Shown: positions 8,896 through 18,203 of the stretch, piece after piece
How positions within the stretch are numbered: position 1 is the stretch's first letter
Layout: every line of letters begins with the position of its first letter
Notes under the pieces: generated by a model
What the model saw: the letters and a program-made list of their open reading frames with translations, nothing else
What the model was told of the DNA's origin: nothing
The model's database searches: none
Program-made: the position numbers and the translations under genes
NCBI RefSeq assembly: GCF_900095795.1
Contig: NZ_LT608328.1
Location: forward strand, 2,163,001 to 2,227,000
DNA from: Petrimonas mucosa
Lineage (GTDB): Bacteria; Bacteroidota; Bacteroidia; Bacteroidales; Dysgonomonadaceae
Reading direction: 5' to 3'
DNA: 64,000 nucleotides

Positions 8896-8899
8896 GGGC

Positions 8900-10816
8900 C
8901 TATCTCATTTTAACAAGGACATCATCCTCTTCCACAGGGTCTCCATTCGAAAAGCAGATTTCAATCACCTGGCCGTTCTCTTCGGCAGCCACAGCATTGT
9001 AGGTTTTCATCGACTCGATGTAACCGACAATATCGCCTGCCTGAACCGAGTCCCCCACCTTTAGTGCTTTTCCCGAAGGATCTTTGGTCAGGTAAAACCT
9101 TCCCTCGAGCGGGGAGAGAACCTCCTTTGTCACTCCGCTAGAAAGAGGGGGCTGGGTTGCCGGCACGTTCGGCTGAGGCTGTAGGGTCTTCTCCACCGGA
9201 TGAAATGGAACGCCATCGTTCTCAGGATAGGATATATAGACCCGGTACTCCTCGTTGTCCACATTTATCACCAACTGCCTGGGCTGGAAACTGCCACTCT
9301 CCCCGTTATTTGCAGGAGCCGGCACTGGCGTTGGGTGAGGCTGTTCTGCCGTTGCAGCAGCTCTTCGCCTGGCCAGGTCCTCATTGAACGCCTTTTTGGC
9401 GGCACCCGACTTATACGCCCTATACTGTTCTGGATGCATGGCAAGCTCGAACAGCTCTTCGTCGTCTTCTCCGAAATCCCAGTTGTTCCGCCTCATTTCT
9501 GCCCGGAACTCGTTCAGCTGGTCGGGATAAAGATCCTGCGGGTTCCCCGCGTAAAACTCCTTACCCTGCTCTTTTATCAGCTGAACGATTTCTGGAGCCA
9601 GCGTTCCGGGTAGCTTACCCGATCTGCCCAGGATCATGTCCCATATATTGTCGGCGATAACAGACCATCGCTCCTTCCCTCTTTCAATCTGCATGACGTT
9701 CATCAATGCCAGGTTCTTCACATACTGACTGAAGGGGGTAACCAATGGCGGGTTCCCGATCTTGGGCCAGACGTATGCAACCTCGTCGAAAAGCTTGATC
9801 AGCAGATCATCGAGTGTAATCTCCTCTTTTCCGTTCTTGGCCAGCCACCTGTTCAATGAGGCCAGGTTGCTCTCCAGATCGGCCATCAGGCTACCCATCA
9901 TCCCCCCGGGAAGTCCCGGTCCGATCAGCAGCGAGTTCATCAACCTGTTCTTAGGGTTGATGTAATAGCCCAGAAAATCGTCGATATATTTCTGTGTCAG
10001 GGAGCGGACCTTCATATAGGCCTTCATGTTGATATCGGGAACAATGAAACCTGCATCCTTGAGCATCGCCTGCACGGCGAGCACGTCGGCATGTCCCGTT
10101 CCCCACGCCAGCGGCTCCATGGCCGTATCGACATAGTCAACCCCCGCATAGGCCGCCTCAAGTATGGAAGCCATCTGGAATCCCGGCCCGGCATGCCCAT
10201 GGTAGGTAACAGGAACATCGGGATGTCGCTCCTTGATGGTCCGGACAATCTTGCCAACGGTTGCCGGACGGGCAATTCCGGCCATATCTTTTACACAGAT
10301 CTCATCCGCGCCCATTTCAATCAGCGTGTCGGCCAGCTCGGTATAATACTCCACGGTATGCACTTCAGAAACAGTAAGACTCAATGCAGCCTGCGAAATC
10401 ATGCCGGCCTCCTTGGCGTACCGGATGGATCCCTCCAGGTTACGCGGATCGTTCAACCCGTCGAACGACCGGGCAATATCTGTCCCCTGCTTCTTCTTCA
10501 CATGAAACATCAACCGTCTGACATCAGCCGGAACAGGACTCATCCGGATGCCGTTCAAGCCCCGCTCAAGCATATGGGTCTGAATGCCTGCATCATTAAA
10601 CGGCTGGGTCCATTTCCGGACAGCCACATTCGGATTTTCACCGAAGAGCAGATTGATCTGTTCAAACCCGCCTCCATTGGTCTCCACCCGGGCAAAGCAA
10701 CCCATGTCGATAATTGCCGGAGCCACCTCCAGCAACTGGTCAACCGTTGGGACATACTTCCCCGACGATTGCCACATGTCTCTGTATAATAAACTGAATT
10801 TAATCTCCTTAGCCAT
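8900..10816 (-). CDS. oadA: oxaloacetate decarboxylase alpha subunit (biotin-containing)
   Basis: OadA moves the carboxyl group from oxaloacetate to its own biotin. The 638-residue protein has an HMGL-like TIM barrel starting near RDMWQS (12-17), a conserved carboxylase region (CVKDMAG, TYHGHAGPG), a variable Pro/Ala linker around 490-560, and a C-terminal biotinyl domain. The biotin-accepting Lys604 sits in ESMKTYN, a variation on the common AMKM. Pyruvate carboxylase subunit B has the same architecture, but flanking oadG and oadB indicate the Na+-pumping decarboxylase. The gap to oadG is 9 bases. Confidence 0.93.
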   Translation of the reverse strand: MAKEIKFSLLYRDMWQSSGKYVPTVDQLLEVAPAIIDMGCFARVETNGGGFEQINLLFGENPNVAVRKWTQPFNDAGIQTHMLERGLNGIRMSPVPADVRRLMFHVKKKQGTDIARSFDGLNDPRNLEGSIRYAKEAGMISQAALSLTVSEVHTVEYYTELADTLIEMGADEICVKDMAGIARPATVGKIVRTIKERHPDVPVTYHGHAGPGFQMASILEAAYAGVDYVDTAMEPLAWGTGHADVLAVQAMLKDAGFIVPDINMKAYMKVRSLTQKYIDDFLGYYINPKNRLMNSLLIGPGLPGGMMGSLMADLESNLASLNRWLAKNGKEEITLDDLLIKLFDEVAYVWPKIGNPPLVTPFSQYVKNLALMNVMQIERGKERWSVIADNIWDMILGRSGKLPGTLAPEIVQLIKEQGKEFYAGNPQDLYPDQLNEFRAEMRRNNWDFGEDDEELFELAMHPEQYRAYKSGAAKKAFNEDLARRRAAATAEQPHPTPVPAPANNGESGSFQPRQLVINVDNEEYRVYISYPENDGVPFHPVEKTLQPQPNVPATQPPLSSGVTKEVLSPLEGRFYLTKDPSGKALKVGDSVQAGDIVGYIESMKTYNAVAAEENGQVIEICFSNGDPVEEDDVLVKMR

Positions 10817-10825
10817 GTCTATTAT

Positions 10826-11104
10826 CTACTTTTCAATTTTGTCGATTTTGTCGATTTTCTCAATTTTCCCCTTTCCTCCGGTTACGGCTTCAACAGCAGC
10901 AATAACCGCGGCAATTTTTGCAGGATTGGTGGGTTTAGCCTTCCCCTTGACAATCTCTTTTCTCTTGGCCATGGTCTCCTCCGGAACAAACCGGTTGGTA
11001 AGATAAATTACCCCATTTCCAATTAAACCCACCAGATAAAGTATGACAAACACAGTTGTCAAGCCCACCAGTAAAAGTCCCAGTGCTTCGTTGATATTTT
11101 CCAT
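10826..11104 (-). CDS. oadG: oxaloacetate decarboxylase gamma subunit
   Basis: This 92-residue protein has one membrane helix (about residues 10-33) followed by a short charged cytoplasmic part, the OadG layout that holds the alpha and beta subunits together. It is first in the oadGAB operon. The C-terminus is a low-complexity Lys/Ile/Asp repeat (KIEKIDKIDKIEK) encoded by imperfect 9-base direct repeats, which may vary in length between strains. Confidence 0.85.
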   Translation of the reverse strand: MENINEALGLLLVGLTTVFVILYLVGLIGNGVIYLTNRFVPEETMAKRKEIVKGKAKPTNPAKIAAVIAAVEAVTGGKGKIEKIDKIDKIEK

Positions 11105-11190
11105 AAAACCACCTTATTTTCAGATTGATAACCCATTAATGCATTAACGAGGGAAAGCAATTTAAAATTTTAATGTATAAGTTTAATGCA

Positions 11191-11198
11191 CAAATATA
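11191..11198 (-). promoter_or_regulatory. possible -7 element upstream of oadGAB
   Basis: On the minus strand this reads TATATTTG, matching TAnnTTTG, about 87 bases before the oadG start. The nearest TTTG is 16 bases further upstream, shorter than the usual 19, so this is tentative. Confidence 0.35.
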
Positions 11199-11326
11199 AT
11201 AAAATATTTTACAACAAAGGCATAAAATATTCCAAACAGAAACAAATCGAGACCAAAATCTTTCTGATTGCAAGTCTCGACATACACAAACTGCAAAGAA
11301 ATCTCCTCGTTGCATCCAAAACAGGA

Positions 11327-12562
11327 TCAGTGACTTGCGGTGAGCCAGAGCAACGAGCTGTCGCCATAGCTCAGAAAACGGTAATTGTTCTGCAAGGCGT
11401 ACTGGTAGAGATCACGCCACCGCTCGCCGATACATGCTGCTATCAGCAGAAGCAGCGTGCTCTGGGGTTGGTGGAAGTTGGTGACGATCGCCTGGGGATA
11501 ATGAAACCTGTAGCCGGGAACGATCATGACCTGGGTATGGGCAATCAACTGATCGGCACTGTTCCTGTCGAGATAATCGATAATCGCTTTCAGAGCAAGC
11601 TGCGGTGAGACAGGAGTCTCCTCTTCATATGGTTCCCATTGGGAAACCAGCAGTTCATCCGGTTTGATGTCGGGATGGAGCAACACTCTCTTTCCCAGGT
11701 AATAGAGACTCTCCACGGTTCGCATCGACGTGGTTCCCACCACAATCAGCTTGTTTCTGTTTTCATACAACGCCTGTACCGTTTCTCTCGAAACGGATAT
11801 GAACTCAGTGTGCATATCGTGATCGCCGATGGTTTCCGACTTGACCGGCTTGAAGGTGCCGGCACCGACATGCAATGTTACACGGGCTATGCGAATACCT
11901 CTCTTTTCAAGCGACGCCATCACCTCGGGAGTAAAATGGAGGCCCGCCGTAGGAGCAGCCACCGATCCCTCCACTTCGGAATAGACCGTTTGGTAGGTCT
12001 CGTCATCGCTCGCTTCGGAATTGCGGTTCAAATAAGGAGGAATAGGCAGTTTCCCTGCTACCTCCAGCAATTCGGAAAAGGTCACTTCCGGTCTGTCCCA
12101 CGAAAACTCAACCACCGTATCATTTCCGTTCTTGGCAATTTTCCTGGCCGAGAGCAACAGCTCCGACCCCTCCATGACGATTCGCATCTGCAACACCTCA
12201 TCCTTCCACCGTTTTGCGTTGCCAATCATGCAATGCCAGGAGCAGCCTCTCCTTTGCTGGAAATTTTCGGAATAATCGCGCGGTGAATGGGGTGAAAGGC
12301 AAAACACCTCGATCAGCGCCCCGCTACCCTTTTCGAAGATCAGCCGGGCATGTATCACCCGGGTATCGTTGAAGATCATCAGGCTGCCTTCCGGTATCTC
12401 TTCGGCAATCGACGAGAAGGCGAGGGTGGATATCTGGTTGTTGCAGAAAAGCAACAGCTTGGAAGCATCTCTTTTGGGGAGTGGATATTTGGCAATCTTT
12501 TCCTGGGGAAGCGTATAGTTGTAGTCGGCGATCCTGACTTTTTCGGCGTCACATTTTTTCAT
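11327..12562 (-). CDS. queA: S-adenosylmethionine:tRNA ribosyltransferase-isomerase
   Basis: QueA transfers and isomerises the ribosyl moiety of SAM onto preQ1 in tRNA to make epoxyqueuosine. Family signatures include the N-terminal YxLPxExIAxxPxxxRDxSKLL pattern, FNDTRVIHARL, GSVAAPTAGLHFT, ARVTLHVGAGTFKPV and the C-terminal TNFHQPxSTLLLL. The 411 residues exceed the roughly 350 of proteobacterial QueA; extra loops of this sort are usual in Bacteroidetes. It is monocistronic, with its own well-matched promoter at 12612-12642. Confidence 0.95.
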   Translation of the reverse strand: MKKCDAEKVRIADYNYTLPQEKIAKYPLPKRDASKLLLFCNNQISTLAFSSIAEEIPEGSLMIFNDTRVIHARLIFEKGSGALIEVFCLSPHSPRDYSENFQQRRGCSWHCMIGNAKRWKDEVLQMRIVMEGSELLLSARKIAKNGNDTVVEFSWDRPEVTFSELLEVAGKLPIPPYLNRNSEASDDETYQTVYSEVEGSVAAPTAGLHFTPEVMASLEKRGIRIARVTLHVGAGTFKPVKSETIGDHDMHTEFISVSRETVQALYENRNKLIVVGTTSMRTVESLYYLGKRVLLHPDIKPDELLVSQWEPYEEETPVSPQLALKAIIDYLDRNSADQLIAHTQVMIVPGYRFHYPQAIVTNFHQPQSTLLLLIAACIGERWRDLYQYALQNNYRFLSYGDSSLLWLTASH

Positions 12563-12611
12563 TTTTAAGAAAATTAGTCTTTTTTTATTCCGTTTTCAGC
12601 AAATAATCCGA

Positions 12612-12642
12612 CAAAATTAGGCAACTTTGCGCTTGCATCAAA
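12612..12642 (-). promoter_or_regulatory. Bacteroidetes-type promoter for queA
   Basis: On the minus strand TTTG (12642-12639) is followed after exactly 19 bases by TAATTTTG (12619-12612). The queA ATG lies about 50 bases downstream. Confidence 0.7.
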
Positions 12643-12670
12643 AAAAGCATTTAAGAAACTGAGCGCTCCA

Positions 12671-13723
12671 ATGAGAAAATTACAAGTCGGCGACAAGGTC
12701 AGGTTTCTGAACACCGTTGGTGGTGGACAGGTGAAGAGTTTTTTAAACAAGCAACTGGTTATTGTGGAAGAGGAGAACGGATTCGACATCCCGGTGCTGA
12801 TTTCTGAATGTGTGGTTGTAGAAACCGCCGGCAACGAAAAGTTGGGACAACCGGCACCCGAACCCTCCAGCAAGGAACCGGAACCGGTGGCACGTATTGA
12901 AGCAGCTGAACCGGTTACCGAAACCATTGAAGGCGAGAAAATCACCACTTGTCTGCTCTTTCTGCCTGTCGATGCCCGCAACATGACCCAGACCTCGTTC
13001 GAATGCTATTTTGTAAACGACAGCAACTATTTTCTCTTTCTCAACTACATGAGCCGGGAGAACAACTCCTGGAAGAGCCGCTACAACGGTATCGTCGAGC
13101 CTAATACCCAGATCTTCATCGAGGAGTTCGACAAATCGCAACTGAACGACCTGGAGAAAGTTTGTGTCCAGTTCGTATCGTTCAAGCAGAACAAAACATT
13201 CCGGTTCAAGAGCCCTGTTTCGGTAGAGTTGCGTATCGACACGGTGAAGTTCTACAAACTGCACTGCTTCACCGAAAACGACTATTTCGACGAGAATGCG
13301 CTGGTTTATTATATCACCCGGAACGATATTCCAGAGCGGGAAATGGTGGTATCAGCCGCAGATCTCCAGCGAGCCATGCAGGAGAAGAGTCTTGCTGATG
13401 AGCATCCCCGCGTACGGAAAACAGAAAAGAGGGAACAGCAGCCGGTGATTGAGGTGGACCTTCATATCAGTGAACTGATCGACAATACCGAAGGCATGAG
13501 TAATACCGAGATGCTCGAATACCAGCTCTCCAAATTCAATGAAATAATGCAGGAGAACATTAAACGAAAAGGACAGAAGATTGTCTTTATTCATGGCAAG
13601 GGTGATGGTGTGCTAAAAAATGCGTTGCTCGGTGAAGTCAGGAAAAAATACAGAAACTGCTACTGCCAGGATGCCTCATTCCGCGAATATGGGTATGGTG
13701 CGACCATGATAACGATCCGATAA
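12671..13723 (+). CDS. DUF2027 protein with C-terminal Smr (MutS2-like) domain
   Basis: The 350-residue protein has an N-terminal beta-rich SH3-like stretch (MRKLQVGDKVRFLNTVGGG), an acidic Glu/Pro linker (about 60-90), a central DUF2027 region, and a C-terminal Smr domain (about 255-350) with VDLHI, FIHGKGDGVLKNAL and YGYGATMITI. Smr domains act as nucleases or nucleic-acid binders in MutS2 and related proteins; the precise job of this Bacteroidetes family is not established. It is cytoplasmic, and probably co-transcribed with the following lipoprotein gene 27 bases downstream. Confidence 0.85.
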   Translation: MRKLQVGDKVRFLNTVGGGQVKSFLNKQLVIVEEENGFDIPVLISECVVVETAGNEKLGQPAPEPSSKEPEPVARIEAAEPVTETIEGEKITTCLLFLPVDARNMTQTSFECYFVNDSNYFLFLNYMSRENNSWKSRYNGIVEPNTQIFIEEFDKSQLNDLEKVCVQFVSFKQNKTFRFKSPVSVELRIDTVKFYKLHCFTENDYFDENALVYYITRNDIPEREMVVSAADLQRAMQEKSLADEHPRVRKTEKREQQPVIEVDLHISELIDNTEGMSNTEMLEYQLSKFNEIMQENIKRKGQKIVFIHGKGDGVLKNALLGEVRKKYRNCYCQDASFREYGYGATMITIR

Positions 13724-13750
13724 TTAACAAACATATACATACATAGAGAG

Positions 13751-14347
13751 ATGAAACAAACAGTGCTAATACTTTTATTGCTGATTATCCCGCTGTCAAG
13801 CTGTGACGTGTTGAATCAGGTGAGTGGAGTAATTCAGTTATCCCAGTGCGATTACAAGTACAACTCCATTTCCGATATCCAGCTGGCCGGGATAAACTTG
13901 GGGAATGGTTCAACCATCTCGCTTTCGAACTTCACCACCATATCGAGCATCCTTACCGGGGGAAATCTACAGACCATCCCCTTCAGTATGACCCTCAACA
14001 TGGATGTGACCAATCCCAATCGGGCAGCCGCATTTCTAAACGCTCTCGAGTATGTTATCGAGATCAATGAAATGGAGTTTACAACCGGCAAGATTGATGT
14101 TCCGCTTCGCGTGGAACCCGGTCAAACGGCAGTACTGCCGATATCGGTCGGCGTGGATATTAAAAATCTGATTAACAGATATTCACGTAACCGTGTAGCC
14201 CGAGAGATGAGTGGTTTTCTGGGGTTGTCTTCCGACCCGACCAAGGTAACTGTAAAGCTCTGGCCCAAACTTATGGTGGGAAATAACCTGGTAAAGGTTC
14301 CCGCACCCATTCCCGTTGAATTCACCTTTGGGGGAAACAACCGATAA
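13751..14347 (+). CDS. putative lipoprotein with LEA14/WHy-like features
   Basis: This 198-residue protein has a signal peptide ending in LSSC, with Cys18 as the lipidation site. The mature part is beta-rich. Its TLNMDVTNPNRAAAFLNALEYVIEINE stretch (shown only as a landmark, about residues 75-105) resembles the single-domain LEA14/WHy fold seen in many Bacteroidetes lipoproteins; that assignment is tentative. Its function is unknown. It sits between the Smr gene and udk on the same strand, with short gaps. Confidence 0.75.
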   Translation: MKQTVLILLLLIIPLSSCDVLNQVSGVIQLSQCDYKYNSISDIQLAGINLGNGSTISLSNFTTISSILTGGNLQTIPFSMTLNMDVTNPNRAAAFLNALEYVIEINEMEFTTGKIDVPLRVEPGQTAVLPISVGVDIKNLINRYSRNRVAREMSGFLGLSSDPTKVTVKLWPKLMVGNNLVKVPAPIPVEFTFGGNNR

Positions 14348-14376
14348 CCCCTATCCGTTTAAAACCTGTTCGATTT

Positions 14377-14991
14377 ATGTTTATTATTGGTATTGCCGGA
14401 GGTTCCGGCTCAGGAAAGACCACGCTGGTCAACTCCATCCTGGAGAGGGTTCCCTACGACCAGATCTCACTGCTCACGCAAGACTCCTACTATAAAGACA
14501 GCAGCCATCTGCCCATCGAGCAACGGCGGGTATTGAACTTCGACCACCCCGATGCCATCGAATGGGAACTGATGATGGAACATATTCAACTGCTGAAATC
14601 GGGACATGAGATTGATGCACCCACCTACTCCTACCTCACCTGTACCCGTCAACCCGAGACGGTGAGGGTAAAACCCAACAAGATCCTGCTGATCGAAGGG
14701 ATTCTGATTCTCACCCAACCCGAACTGTGCGAGGAGATGGATATGCGTATCTATCTGGAGGTGGAGTCCGACTATCGGCTCTCGCGCATCATCGAACGCG
14801 ATATGGAGTCGCGAGGTAGATCAGCCCATGATGTAATAAAACGTTACTACCAGACCGTACGGCCCATGCACGAGGAGTTTATCAAACCGTCGCGCGAACG
14901 TGCCGACATGCTGGTGATGGGCGGAGGATTGAACAGCAAGGCTGCCGATTTTATCTCGTCGGCTATTCTGGGCAAGCTACATGAGCGATAA
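14377..14991 (+). CDS. udk: uridine kinase
   Basis: Udk phosphorylates uridine and cytidine in the pyrimidine salvage pathway. The 204-residue protein has the P-loop GGSGSGKTT at 8-16, the DSYYKD motif, NFDHPDAIEW and a VRVKPNKILLIEGIL block, all family signatures, at the normal length. The gene ends convergently with the epimerase gene; their 3' ends overlap by 29 bases (14963-14991). Confidence 0.95.
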   Translation: MFIIGIAGGSGSGKTTLVNSILERVPYDQISLLTQDSYYKDSSHLPIEQRRVLNFDHPDAIEWELMMEHIQLLKSGHEIDAPTYSYLTCTRQPETVRVKPNKILLIEGILILTQPELCEEMDMRIYLEVESDYRLSRIIERDMESRGRSAHDVIKRYYQTVRPMHEEFIKPSRERADMLVMGGGLNSKAADFISSAILGKLHER

Positions 14992-16000
14992 CTTCTGACT
15001 GGTAACGGCAGAACCAGTCGTAAAACTCCCTGATACCCTTTTCCACCGGTGTGGAGGGCTTATAGCCAAACTCGCTCTCCAGCAAGGAGGTGCTGGCATA
15101 GGTGACCGCCACATCCCCCGGTTGCATTCCTGCCATCTCCATAATGGCCCTCTTGCCGGTTACCCGCTCGATGATGCCGATAAACTCCATCAACTGTACC
15201 GGCGATGAACATCCCATGTTGTAAACGACACCGGGAACATCACTTTTGGGCGGAACCGGCACAATCTTCACCACCCCCTCCACCACATCGTCGATATAGG
15301 TGAAGTCGCGCGACATCTCCCCGTTGTTGAAGACCCGGATGGTCTCGCCCTTCGTGATGGCCGACATAAAGAGCCAGGGTGCCATGTCGGGCCGTCCCCA
15401 CGGTCCATATACGGTAAAAAAGCGGATGCCGGTTGTGGGCAACTTGTAGAGCCGGCTGTAGGCATAGGCCAGCAATTCGTTCGTCTTCTTCGTGGCGGCA
15501 TAGAGGCTGACCGGATGATCGGTCCGGGCCGACTCACGGTAAGGAACCGGGGTATCATCGCCATATACGCTGCTGGAGCTGGCATATACCAGATGCTGAA
15601 TGGAGGAGTGGCGACAAGCCTCGAGCAGGTGAGTGAACCCCACGATGTTCGACTGGATATAGCTGTCGGGATTGATGAGCGAATACCTGACCCCCGCCTG
15701 TGCCGCCAAGTGAACCACATGGGTAAACCCCTCCTCCCTGAACAGGTCATACAGGGCCTCCCGATCGGTCAGATCGAGCTTCAAGAAGCGGTAGTTCGGG
15801 TATTTGCGACTCTGTACCCACCGACCGGGCAGCACCTCCTCCTTAGGTATTCCCGAATCGGCCAAGCGGGCAAACTTCAACTCCAAATCGTAGTAGTCGT
15901 TGATGTTGTCGATTCCTGCCACTTCAATTCCATCGGCAGCCGCTCTTTCAACAATATGGTGACCGATAAAGCCGGCAACGCCGGTAACCAACAGTTTCAT
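14963..16000 (-). CDS. NAD-dependent sugar-nucleotide epimerase (UDP-glucuronate 4-epimerase-like)
   Basis: This 345-residue short-chain dehydrogenase/reductase has a GVAGFIG cofactor loop at 7-13 and a YAATK catalytic pair (Tyr167, Lys171). It closely resembles the CapI/UDP-GlcA 4-epimerase group (DNINDYYD, RFFTVYGPWGRPDMA, FNNGEMSRDFTYIDD), which supplies UDP-galacturonate for surface polysaccharide or lipid A. It is the last gene of a minus-strand cluster with GT39, LAB_N and GT2 genes, so the sugar it makes probably feeds that envelope pathway (inference). Confidence 0.88.
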   Translation of the reverse strand: MKLLVTGVAGFIGHHIVERAAADGIEVAGIDNINDYYDLELKFARLADSGIPKEEVLPGRWVQSRKYPNYRFLKLDLTDREALYDLFREEGFTHVVHLAAQAGVRYSLINPDSYIQSNIVGFTHLLEACRHSSIQHLVYASSSSVYGDDTPVPYRESARTDHPVSLYAATKKTNELLAYAYSRLYKLPTTGIRFFTVYGPWGRPDMAPWLFMSAITKGETIRVFNNGEMSRDFTYIDDVVEGVVKIVPVPPKSDVPGVVYNMGCSSPVQLMEFIGIIERVTGKRAIMEMAGMQPGDVAVTYASTSLLESEFGYKPSTPVEKGIREFYDWFCRYQSEVIAHVACPE

Positions 16001-16012
16001 TCCTATTCTACC

Positions 16013-17560
16013 TTATAACTTGACAATCCAATTATTTCCCACACGATGCCGCTCCTTGCCAGCCAGGAAATCTCTGATCTCCCGCTCTTTCCTGACCGTT
16101 TTATCGGAGAGCATCAGTACTCCCCCATCCAGCCTCTCTTGCAGGATCTCCTCCCTGTCGGCAAAGATCACATCCTTCTTCAGAAACACATCCATATTCT
16201 CGGCCCGTCTGATACCGTAAACATAGTAGTTGGAGGTCTGCTTTTCGGCAGCAAGGCCGACCGCGGTTTCACACAACTCCCTCCATCCCAAGTAACGATT
16301 CATTTCCGGCATGGAGAGTCCGGCAACAAAGAGTGTCAGCAATACCCCTGTGGCCATCACCCGGATCGAACGGTAGAGCTGCTTTTTCACCAGCAGGTAC
16401 AATACTGCCACCCCGCAAAGAGAGATGATAGCCGCCGCAAGTTGTACCAGCGGGAAGCCGGCATAAAAGGCATCTTCCCGTCGCGAAAGAAAGAGAAGAA
16501 GAACCGGCAATGCCGGGGCAAAGATCAGGGCCGGGATCGCCAGCGAGAGACGCAGCCAGCCGTTCTCCTCACCAAACTTCCGCAGCAGCAGGGCGGTCAG
16601 ATAGATAAAGAAGGGAAAGGCCGGAAGGAGATAGACAGCCAGTTTAGAGCTGATCAGCGACAACATCAGCAGTGAGGAGAGGATTACAGTCAGAAAGAAC
16701 TGCTCCACTTCACGCTGGATATTGCGACGCACCGCGCCGGCGATGATTAGTCCGACGGCGAGAAACATCCAGGGTGCCAGGGAGTACCAGACCGTAATGC
16801 CGTAGTAGTAAAAGGGCTCCTTGTGGTGGAAGGCATTGATGCCCCGGTCTACCGTCTGGTGGACCAGCAGGTTGTGCAGATAACCGCTCCCCGCCTCCAG
16901 GTAGACGCCGGCAAACCAGATGGCACAGCCCAGCAGCAGCACCAGCAGGCTTTTCCAGCCCCAGTAGTCACTCCAGGTGTGGAGTCTGCGCCTGTAGAGG
17001 AGGAAAATCAGTGTTGAAACAAGCGGAACCAGAATCCCCACAGGTCCTTTGGAAAAGAGGGCAAGGAAAACATAGAGCGGGAAGAGGAGGCTGTCACGTT
17101 TGCGGCCCCTTCCCCGGTAGATCTTGAAAAAGGTGTGTAGGGCCAGGACGATGAACATGCACATCAGCATATCCATCCGTACCACCAGGGCAAGACCGGT
17201 AAAAAGTCCGGTAGTCATCATCATCAGGCTGGCCAGGTTCAGGTCGACACCCTCCTCCCGGCGCACCCAGACGGACATCGTCCGCACGATAACGACGGCT
17301 GGAAGAAACGACAGCAGGGAGAGGAACCAGATCCGGTGTCCGCCCAACAGCAACTTGCCCGCCATCATCAGCCAGAAGTAGAGCGGTGGCTTATCGGCAT
17401 AGGGTATCCCCTGGTTGGTGAATGTGAAGAGGTGCCCACTCTGCAGCGCCTCGTCCACAATGCTCAGATAACGCAGCTCGTTGTCGGGTGTGTAGTCACG
17501 CAGCAACATGACCGGCAACAAGGCAGCAAACCAGATCAGGTAAAGGTAATTTCTCTTCAT
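16013..17560 (-). CDS. glycosyltransferase family 39, ArnT-like membrane protein
   Basis: This 515-residue polytopic protein has about a dozen hydrophobic segments. The first large loop carries the acidic PDNELRY motif, followed by PPLYFWLMMAGK, as in ArnT/PMT-type GT39 enzymes that take a sugar from a polyprenyl-phosphate carrier on the periplasmic face and put it on lipid A, a protein or a glycan. The start at 17560 overlaps the upstream LAB_N gene by 4 bases; a longer frame from 17587 adds a polar stretch and is rejected. The acceptor is unknown. Confidence 0.88.
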   Translation of the reverse strand: MKRNYLYLIWFAALLPVMLLRDYTPDNELRYLSIVDEALQSGHLFTFTNQGIPYADKPPLYFWLMMAGKLLLGGHRIWFLSLLSFLPAVVIVRTMSVWVRREEGVDLNLASLMMMTTGLFTGLALVVRMDMLMCMFIVLALHTFFKIYRGRGRKRDSLLFPLYVFLALFSKGPVGILVPLVSTLIFLLYRRRLHTWSDYWGWKSLLVLLLGCAIWFAGVYLEAGSGYLHNLLVHQTVDRGINAFHHKEPFYYYGITVWYSLAPWMFLAVGLIIAGAVRRNIQREVEQFFLTVILSSLLMLSLISSKLAVYLLPAFPFFIYLTALLLRKFGEENGWLRLSLAIPALIFAPALPVLLLFLSRREDAFYAGFPLVQLAAAIISLCGVAVLYLLVKKQLYRSIRVMATGVLLTLFVAGLSMPEMNRYLGWRELCETAVGLAAEKQTSNYYVYGIRRAENMDVFLKKDVIFADREEILQERLDGGVLMLSDKTVRKEREIRDFLAGKERHRVGNNWIVKL

Positions 17561-18198
17561 GCGGCAACCTTTTTTCCTATTGCACAACCGATCATGATGT
17601 TCCGGACGTAAACCACGAACCCAAACAGCTGTCCGATGATCAGCACCGGATCAAGCCTGAAGATCCCGTAGGCGATGATGGTGGCCGAACCCAGCAGGCT
17701 GATCACCCAAAAGCCGACCGGCAATACCGATTCATGCTGCTGCCTCGAACAGATCCATTGATAGATGAAGCGGAAAGTGAAGAGGATCTGTCCGGCCGAA
17801 CCGAACAGAAGCAGCCAGAAGGGAACATGCCTATTCTGAAAGAAGGTGGCGGTAAAGGCCGGGATATCGCGAAGCAAAAACAGGGTGGCCGCAACCGGGG
17901 TAAACAGCAGCAGAAACCTGAATGGCATTGCGATCTTTTTCCAGATCCCCTTCACCCCCAGATTCCAGAGGTAGATATAATAGGAGATGACCTGTCCGAG
18001 GATAATGGCAAAATCGTCCCGGAGAACACCATATACGAATAGCAGGTAGGAGCCGAAGATGCTCAGGATCCAGAAGGCAGGTGGAGAGAGGATTTTCCGG
18101 GCCTTCTCGGTAACAATCCATTGATACAACAGGCGGGCCGAAAAGAAGGCCTGTGCCAGGAAACCGATCACATATATCCAGACCGGGCTTGCTTGCAT
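17557..18198 (-). CDS. tandem lipid-A-biosynthesis N-terminal (LAB_N) domain membrane protein
   Basis: The 213-residue membrane protein has two copies of the LAB_N domain: each has a YQWI segment followed by PxxFWxxSxxGS (near residues 24-50 and 135-160). LAB_N domains occur at the N-terminus of some LpxB proteins and as small stand-alone membrane proteins beside GT2/GT39 genes; their activity is unclear, with lipid-carrier handling or flipping the usual guess. The start at 18198 (MQASPVW) begins the first helix; the longer frame from 18300 runs into the GT2 gene and is rejected. It is 5 bases downstream of GT2. Confidence 0.85.
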   Translation of the reverse strand: MQASPVWIYVIGFLAQAFFSARLLYQWIVTEKARKILSPPAFWILSIFGSYLLFVYGVLRDDFAIILGQVISYYIYLWNLGVKGIWKKIAMPFRFLLLFTPVAATLFLLRDIPAFTATFFQNRHVPFWLLLFGSAGQILFTFRFIYQWICSRQQHESVLPVGFWVISLLGSATIIAYGIFRLDPVLIIGQLFGFVVYVRNIMIGCAIGKKVAA

Positions 18199-18203
18199 GA
18201 TAA

